From CAYQOX01 sp964419335 (lineage in GTDB: Bacteria > Hinthialibacterota > Hinthialibacteria > Hinthialibacterales > Hinthialibacteraceae), in NCBI GenBank assembly GCA_964419335.1, contig CAYQOX010000014.1, positions 29,129-93,128 of the forward strand: 64,000 nt of DNA. Direction: 5' to 3'. Positions within the stretch are counted from its first letter, which is position 1. Each line of letters opens with the position of its first letter. The position numbers were made by a program, and so were the translations under genes. The notes beneath the pieces were generated by a model. That model had not been told where the DNA came from, searched no databases, and saw only the letters and a program-made list of their open reading frames with translations. Below are positions 60,000 through 64,000 of the stretch, piece by piece.

Positions 60000-61523
60000 A
60001 TGAAGCGAAGGAATTTTTTACAAAAGGCAGCCTGGGGGGCATCTGGATTAGCCTTCCCTGCCCTTGCCTATGCGAGTCAAGAACAGCGTCCCAATATCCT
60101 TTTTATTATGTCGGACGATCATGCGGTCAATGCGATCAGTCATTACGGAGGGCGGCTGGCTGAGATTGCGCCAACTCCCCATATTGATCGGATTGCTCGG
60201 GAAGGCATGACCTTACAGCGGTGTTTTTGTACCAATTCGATCTGTGTTCCGAGCCGTGCCTCGATTCTTACAGGGCAGTATAGCCATAAGAACCAGGTTT
60301 ATACTCTACGGGATGCGCTGGATCCAAAGCAAACTCATGTCGCCCATTTATTGCAAGAGGCGGGGTATCAAACTGCCATGATTGGGAAATGGCATCTGCA
60401 TTCCGAACCTACGGGTTTTGATTATTGGAATGTGCTGCCGGGACAAGGACGCTATTTTAATCCCATTTTGAAAGAAAAAGGTACGGGGCGAAAAGAATAT
60501 GAAGGCCATTCAACCGATGTGATTACCGATTTGACTCTCCAGTGGTTGGAGGGACGTGATTCGGACAAGCCTTTCTTTTTAATGTCCCATTTCAAGGCCC
60601 CTCATGAGCCATGGGATAACGCCAACCGATACGACTCTTACCTTGACGAAAAAGAGATACCGAAACCTGCAAGTATGTGGGATGATCGATCGGATCGCTC
60701 GCCGGGATCGAGAGAGTATGGATATACATTAGAGGATATGGCACAGCGACAGCAGAGGGAGAATTATCATTCGGATGGGCCGGTGGATTTCGAGGGGTTG
60801 AATCATCGAGAGAAAATTGAAAAGGCTTATCAAGTATTTCTCAAGCGCTATCTGCGTACGATTAAGGGGGTGGATGATAACGTAGGACGTCTCCTCGATT
60901 ATCTGGATCAGAAAGGGCTGAGTGAAAATACCCTTGTGATTTATACCTCGGATCAAGGATATTTCCTTGGGGAGCATAATTATATTGATAAGCGATGGAT
61001 GTATGAAGAATCGTTGCAAATGCCCTTTTTAGTACGCTATCCCAGGGAAATCCGAGCGGGAAGTAAGAATGGGGAGATTGTGATTCATACGGATTTTGCG
61101 CCTACGTTTCTGGATTACGCAGGAGTGAAAGTTCCTGAATGGATGCAGGGATCAAGCCTGCGTTCCTTGCTGCAAGGAAAGGCTCCTGAAGATTGGCGTG
61201 AGGCGATGTATTATCGCTATTGGATGCATACCAATCGCCCGGCTCATTATGGAATACGTACGAAGCGGTATAAATTGATTTTCTTTTACGGATTACCTTT
61301 AGGGATGTCAGGTGTGCAAGAAGAACCGAGCAAGGTGGGTTGGGAATTGTATGATTTGGAGAGAGATCCTTATGAGATGAAGAATGTTTATCATGAGCCG
61401 GATTATAAGAAAGTAGTGAAACGGCTGAAAACGAGATTGGATGAATTAAAAGAGGAGTTGGGGGATGAGGATGAATCTTATCCTGAGTTAATGGACCGGA
61501 GAGAAGAATATGGGCCGCAATAA
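60000..61523 (+). CDS. Tat-exported sulfatase (type I, CxPxR)
   Basis: A 507-residue sulfatase. The N-terminus MKRRNFLQKAAWGASGLAFP is Tat-like. NILFIMSDDHAVNAI binds metal, and the formylglycine Cys82 lies in NSICVPSRASILTG. AMIGKWHLHSEPTGFDYW, YTSDQGYFLGEHNYIDKRW and the C-terminal YDLERDPYEMKNVY resemble the heparan/mucin-type glycosaminoglycan sulfatases. The sulfated substrate is unknown. GAGGAGA precedes the ATG. It is followed by a strong terminator. It is clearly a different subfamily from the sulfatase at 31.6 kb. Confidence 0.9.
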   Translation: MKRRNFLQKAAWGASGLAFPALAYASQEQRPNILFIMSDDHAVNAISHYGGRLAEIAPTPHIDRIAREGMTLQRCFCTNSICVPSRASILTGQYSHKNQVYTLRDALDPKQTHVAHLLQEAGYQTAMIGKWHLHSEPTGFDYWNVLPGQGRYFNPILKEKGTGRKEYEGHSTDVITDLTLQWLEGRDSDKPFFLMSHFKAPHEPWDNANRYDSYLDEKEIPKPASMWDDRSDRSPGSREYGYTLEDMAQRQQRENYHSDGPVDFEGLNHREKIEKAYQVFLKRYLRTIKGVDDNVGRLLDYLDQKGLSENTLVIYTSDQGYFLGEHNYIDKRWMYEESLQMPFLVRYPREIRAGSKNGEIVIHTDFAPTFLDYAGVKVPEWMQGSSLRSLLQGKAPEDWREAMYYRYWMHTNRPAHYGIRTKRYKLIFFYGLPLGMSGVQEEPSKVGWELYDLERDPYEMKNVYHEPDYKKVVKRLKTRLDELKEELGDEDESYPELMDRREEYGPQ

Positions 61524-61545
61524 TCGTTCGTTGATATCAATGCGA

Positions 61546-61574
61546 AAGGGGGTACGCTGGGTACCCCCTTTTTT
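61546..61574 (+). terminator. Intrinsic terminator after the sulfatase
   Basis: AAGGGGGTAC (61546-61555) pairs exactly with GTACCCCCTT (61561-61570) around GCTGG and is followed by TTTT. It lies 23 bases after the sulfatase stop and may also serve the converging outer-membrane gene from the other side. Confidence 0.8.
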
Positions 61575-61595
61575 CTGGAATGTGAGTATTTCTGA

Positions 61596-62711
61596 TTAAA
61601 ACTCGTAAGTCAGTCCAAAGACGTGCATTAAGTCGGAATCGCCTGTATCGGTATAAATAAGGCCATAGTCGATAACATAATTTTCATATTTATAGCCGAT
61701 CCCGGCGGTGTATCCACTGACATCCGGATTTGAGTCATAGCCTAAATCTTCTTCGTAATCAAAGGATTCGAAACGGTAACCTAAGCGAAGAGCGTATTCC
61801 TCGGTAACCTCGATTTCGCCGCCCAGGTGAACCCCCCATAAATCTTCGTCGGTATCTCCTGGAGAAAAATCGCCATCCCGGCTTTCCCATTTGAGGTCGA
61901 GGGCTAAAGTGATGGGCATTTCAGTGGCCAAATGCCATGCGGCGCCACCGCGGATACCCCAATCATCGGCATCGCCATCACCTCCGCCGGAAACATCCCA
62001 ATCAGCAATTCCGTAATAGCCATCCAAGCCGAAGAACAGCATTTCGTTGAGGCCATATTGTAAACCAATATGGTTTTTATGGCCGGAAAAATCTTCGGAA
62101 TAGTTAAATAAAGGTCCGGGGTTGGGCGCAATTTCATTGGCTTTGGTGTCAGAATCCCAATCGTGGTAGGAATAGCGATACCCGACGGACATGAATTCAT
62201 TGGCTCGATAAGCCCCTGTTAAAGAGACAAGATGGCGTTCGAGGTCGGAAGTTTCAGAGGCGGTGCGATTGGCGAAGTTATAACTGGCTTGGTCGATTTC
62301 ATCTTCGCGATAGTTATAGTAGGCGCCAATAGCCCCCCATTGGAAGGGGTAGGCGTAACCACCCCCAACGTCCCAGATATCGACTTCATTGTTGGTTGTG
62401 GCAGGCCCAGAGCCGTAGTAATCTCTGCTGGCGTTGCTGGAGACCTCATCGAGACCGCCTTTGATGATCATATACTGATTTTCGACGAAGCCCATACTAG
62501 CGGGGTTTCCGAGAAATCCCATTTCCCCGCCGCGGAGGGCAGAATAAGCACCACCCATGCCAGCCGACCGGGTGGCTAAACCGCTATCGAAGAAAAGATA
62601 GCGATTATAATGAGCCGCGAAGTCGTTGCTCTGGGCGTTTGTTATGGTAGGAACCGACAAAGCGGTTACAACCAGACCTAGCATCGTTAGAAGGAAAGAT
62701 TTGCGAGTCAT
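61596..62711 (-). CDS. Outer-membrane beta-barrel protein (PorV/FadL-like)
   Basis: About 371 residues. ATG 62711 follows GGGGGTTGAAT and starts a signal peptide (MTRKSFLLTMLGLVVTALS). The segment ATRSAGMGGAYSALRGGEMGFLGNPASM is the N-terminal hatch of PorV/PorQ/FadL-like barrels. The rest alternates amphipathic strands with Asp/Gly-rich turns and ends in HVFGLTYEF, the aromatic C-terminal signal for Bam insertion. The in-frame codons up to 62759 are not needed. It lies 83 bases downstream of the leftward propeller gene and may be co-transcribed. Its cargo or ligand is unknown. Confidence 0.82.
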   Translation of the reverse strand: MTRKSFLLTMLGLVVTALSVPTITNAQSNDFAAHYNRYLFFDSGLATRSAGMGGAYSALRGGEMGFLGNPASMGFVENQYMIIKGGLDEVSSNASRDYYGSGPATTNNEVDIWDVGGGYAYPFQWGAIGAYYNYREDEIDQASYNFANRTASETSDLERHLVSLTGAYRANEFMSVGYRYSYHDWDSDTKANEIAPNPGPLFNYSEDFSGHKNHIGLQYGLNEMLFFGLDGYYGIADWDVSGGGDGDADDWGIRGGAAWHLATEMPITLALDLKWESRDGDFSPGDTDEDLWGVHLGGEIEVTEEYALRLGYRFESFDYEEDLGYDSNPDVSGYTAGIGYKYENYVIDYGLIYTDTGDSDLMHVFGLTYEF

Positions 62712-62794
62712 ATTCAACCCCCATTTAGATCGAATCGGTTTCATACCTATTTGCCTCATTTCTATGATTTATCCTCCTGCTTTTGCATTCATCA

Positions 62795-64000
62795 TTACCC
62801 ATTATTATCTAAATCATCCTCATTCACGAGATCATCATCGTTGTTGTCGGGCACATCATCTTCGATTTCTTCTTCTGTGGTAATGATGCCTGCTTCGATA
62901 TCAAAGTATCCTTTTCTTGGGCCAATCAAGTTATCAAACGCTTCAGGATCGTTGATAATGCCTTCAGGTCCAAGAATGTAGCCGTCTTCGTTGAGGATGA
63001 AGATCGTATCCTCAACTTCTACGAAATCGACCACGTAAGGATCATTCTTTTGACGTATGGGCATGGTCGGAGCATCAAAATCATCATCCGCCATGGAGTA
63101 CGTGAGGATTTGACCCAAGTAATTCATAGCCTTGTAGCCATTGACATTACCATTCGCGTCGTTGGTCAAATCCATGGCAGCGACAGGACCGAAGCCTTGA
63201 GGCACATTTGGTAGTTCGGGTACAGCGCCATATTCAAGAACTCGTCCATCTTCAACCAAGATATAGTATCCCTGATTCATGCCGGGATTGGCGGAATCTT
63301 CGACGGCTTCAAGATCCGCCGCGATCTTGGCTTCTTTTTCGATGCGGAAGCGTCCTGTATTAATTACTTGTTTAAAGGTTTCGTTATCTTCGCCGTGGCC
63401 TTGGTAGACGGCTGAACCGAAGGCGAAAACTCGTCCATAGCGATCGAGTACCAGGTACCCTTCGGTATTGTCACCGAGCGGTTCAAGGTCAAGGAAATCG
63501 TTCAGCTGGCTAAGATCCAATTCATTGGACTCATTGGGCTCACGTACAAGGGCTTCAGGGAAGACCTCCCCACCGCGAGTCAAGATCATGGACTGATCGC
63601 CGCGAAGTTCGAGATCGATGGGATCCACGATTTCAGGTTCGAGGTCTACCTGGGTGCCGGTTTCCGTCCCCCGCTCGATTACGAGGTCTTGGTGAGAGAG
63701 CAACACCAAGCCACGGTCTGCTTCAACCACTTGGATGGGTGTTGGGGTGGGTGTCGGCGGAACCTCGGTTGGTGACGGAGTCATGGTTGGGGTACCCTCA
63801 GGTGTCGGTGTATCCGTCGGTTCGGGTTCCGGTGTTGCGGTCGGCTCAGGTGTAGCCGTAGGCTCAGGCTCTGGAGTCACAGTAGGCGTTTCCGGCGTGG
63901 CTGTAGGTTCGGGCTCTGGAGTCGCCGTTGGAGTTTCTGGAGTCGCTGTGGGCTCTGGTTCTGGTGTATCGGTTGGTTCCGGCTCTGGAGTCGCGGTAGG
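62795..64000 (-). CDS. Large Pro/Thr/Glu-repeat propeller-like exported protein, 5' end missing
   Basis: The frame is open to the window edge, so the N-terminus lies beyond 64000 and the GTG at 63880 is not the start. The visible 401 residues begin with repeated TPEPEPTATPE units (about 63750-64000). They continue with four or more short repeats of the pattern GYxxLxxxGxVxxFG (GYLVLDRYGRVFAFGSAVY, GYYILVEDGRVLEYGAV, GYKAMNYLGQILTYS, TIFILNEDGYILGPEG), which suggests a beta-propeller. The tail is acidic (DVPDNNDDDLVNEDDLDNNG). The layout resembles the linker-propeller parts of the protein at 29-31 kb. Confidence 0.8.
   Translation of the reverse strand, partial: PTATPEPEPTDTPEPEPTATPETPTATPEPEPTATPETPTVTPEPEPTATPEPTATPEPEPTDTPTPEGTPTMTPSPTEVPPTPTPTPIQVVEADRGLVLLSHQDLVIERGTETGTQVDLEPEIVDPIDLELRGDQSMILTRGGEVFPEALVREPNESNELDLSQLNDFLDLEPLGDNTEGYLVLDRYGRVFAFGSAVYQGHGEDNETFKQVINTGRFRIEKEAKIAADLEAVEDSANPGMNQGYYILVEDGRVLEYGAVPELPNVPQGFGPVAAMDLTNDANGNVNGYKAMNYLGQILTYSMADDDFDAPTMPIRQKNDPYVVDFVEVEDTIFILNEDGYILGPEGIINDPEAFDNLIGPRKGYFDIEAGIITTEEEIEDDVPDNNDDDLVNEDDLDNNG
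63750..64000 (-). repeat. Tandem coding repeats for TPEPEPTATP linkers
   Basis: Reading leftwards, units of 12 to 30 bases such as ACTCCAGAGCCTGAGCC recur at least eight times, with small changes. They encode a flexible Pro/Thr/Glu linker and continue out of the window. Confidence 0.8.

Noticed and set aside
63750..64000. CRISPR-like or satellite array
   Set aside because: The repeats are in frame, vary in length and encode a TPEPEPTATP linker; there are no regular spacers.

Overview
The window reads as a chromosomal scaffold of an uncultured, Gram-negative-type bacterium with moderate G+C and dense coding. LptB, acyltransferases, a PorV/FadL-like outer-membrane barrel, heptosyltransferase-like GT9 and lipid-type GT-C proteins point to a two-membrane cell. 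Sulfatases, DUF1080, GH95/DUF5703, CBM9 and LamG proteins, and GspG-like proteins starting FTLIELLIVVAIIGILAAIAVPNF, resemble phyla such as Sumerlaeota, Hydrogenedentota, Hinthialibacterota, Omnitrophota or Planctomycetota. I cannot decide between these from sequence alone. A run of 100 N at 29224-29323 shows this is a scaffold of joined contigs. I saw no rRNA, tRNA, CRISPR array or insertion sequence.

Region 1 (1-27.4 kb) is mostly core and envelope functions. It holds a truncated GT-C-like membrane protein, a CysH-DUF89 pair, a CheV, a GT-C plus GT9 pair, two tandem paralogous radical SAM proteins, and an HtrA protease. It continues with a PqaA-like secreted protein whose signal peptide is broken by one extra G, a TldD-like peptidase, a MerR regulator, and a surface-polysaccharide operon (UDP-sugar dehydrogenase, methyltransferase, LptB). 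It ends with smpB plus a DUF374 acyltransferase, a GT4 with an iron-sulfur flavoprotein, a MoxR-VWA pair, and mgtE-tilS.

Region 2 (27.6-46.2 kb and 56.4-61.5 kb) is glycan-oriented and largely secreted. It has a double DUF1080 protein, a repeat-rich dockerin-like/propeller/SUMF1-fold protein, two sulfatases with CxPxR sites, a Tat-exported enolase-superfamily enzyme, and a DUF5703/GH95-like protein. It also has a CBM9 protein, a mosaic LamG protein, an esterase-like double hydrolase, and three GspG-like pseudopilins sharing a C-terminal SNGxNSxGDI signature. A FucU-type mutarotase at 52.7 kb fits fucose-containing sulfated glycans as food, but this is inference. Glycerate kinase, TrkA and an AGCS transporter sit among these.

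Region 3 (46.6-52.0 kb) is a co-directional, partly AT-rich cassette of exported proteins: a 946-residue protein of carboxypeptidase-regulatory-like repeats, a LolA-like protein, an 11-cysteine small protein and a DUF1573 protein. This is my best candidate for an undescribed system. The right end (61.6-64 kb) carries an outer-membrane barrel and the C-terminal part of a large Pro/Thr/Glu-repeat propeller protein that runs out of the window.

Two families of dispersed intergenic repeats were found: one of about 225 bp lying just after stop codons at 41.0 and 58.5 kb, and one of about 80 bp at 42.1, 46.3 and 52.1 kb.
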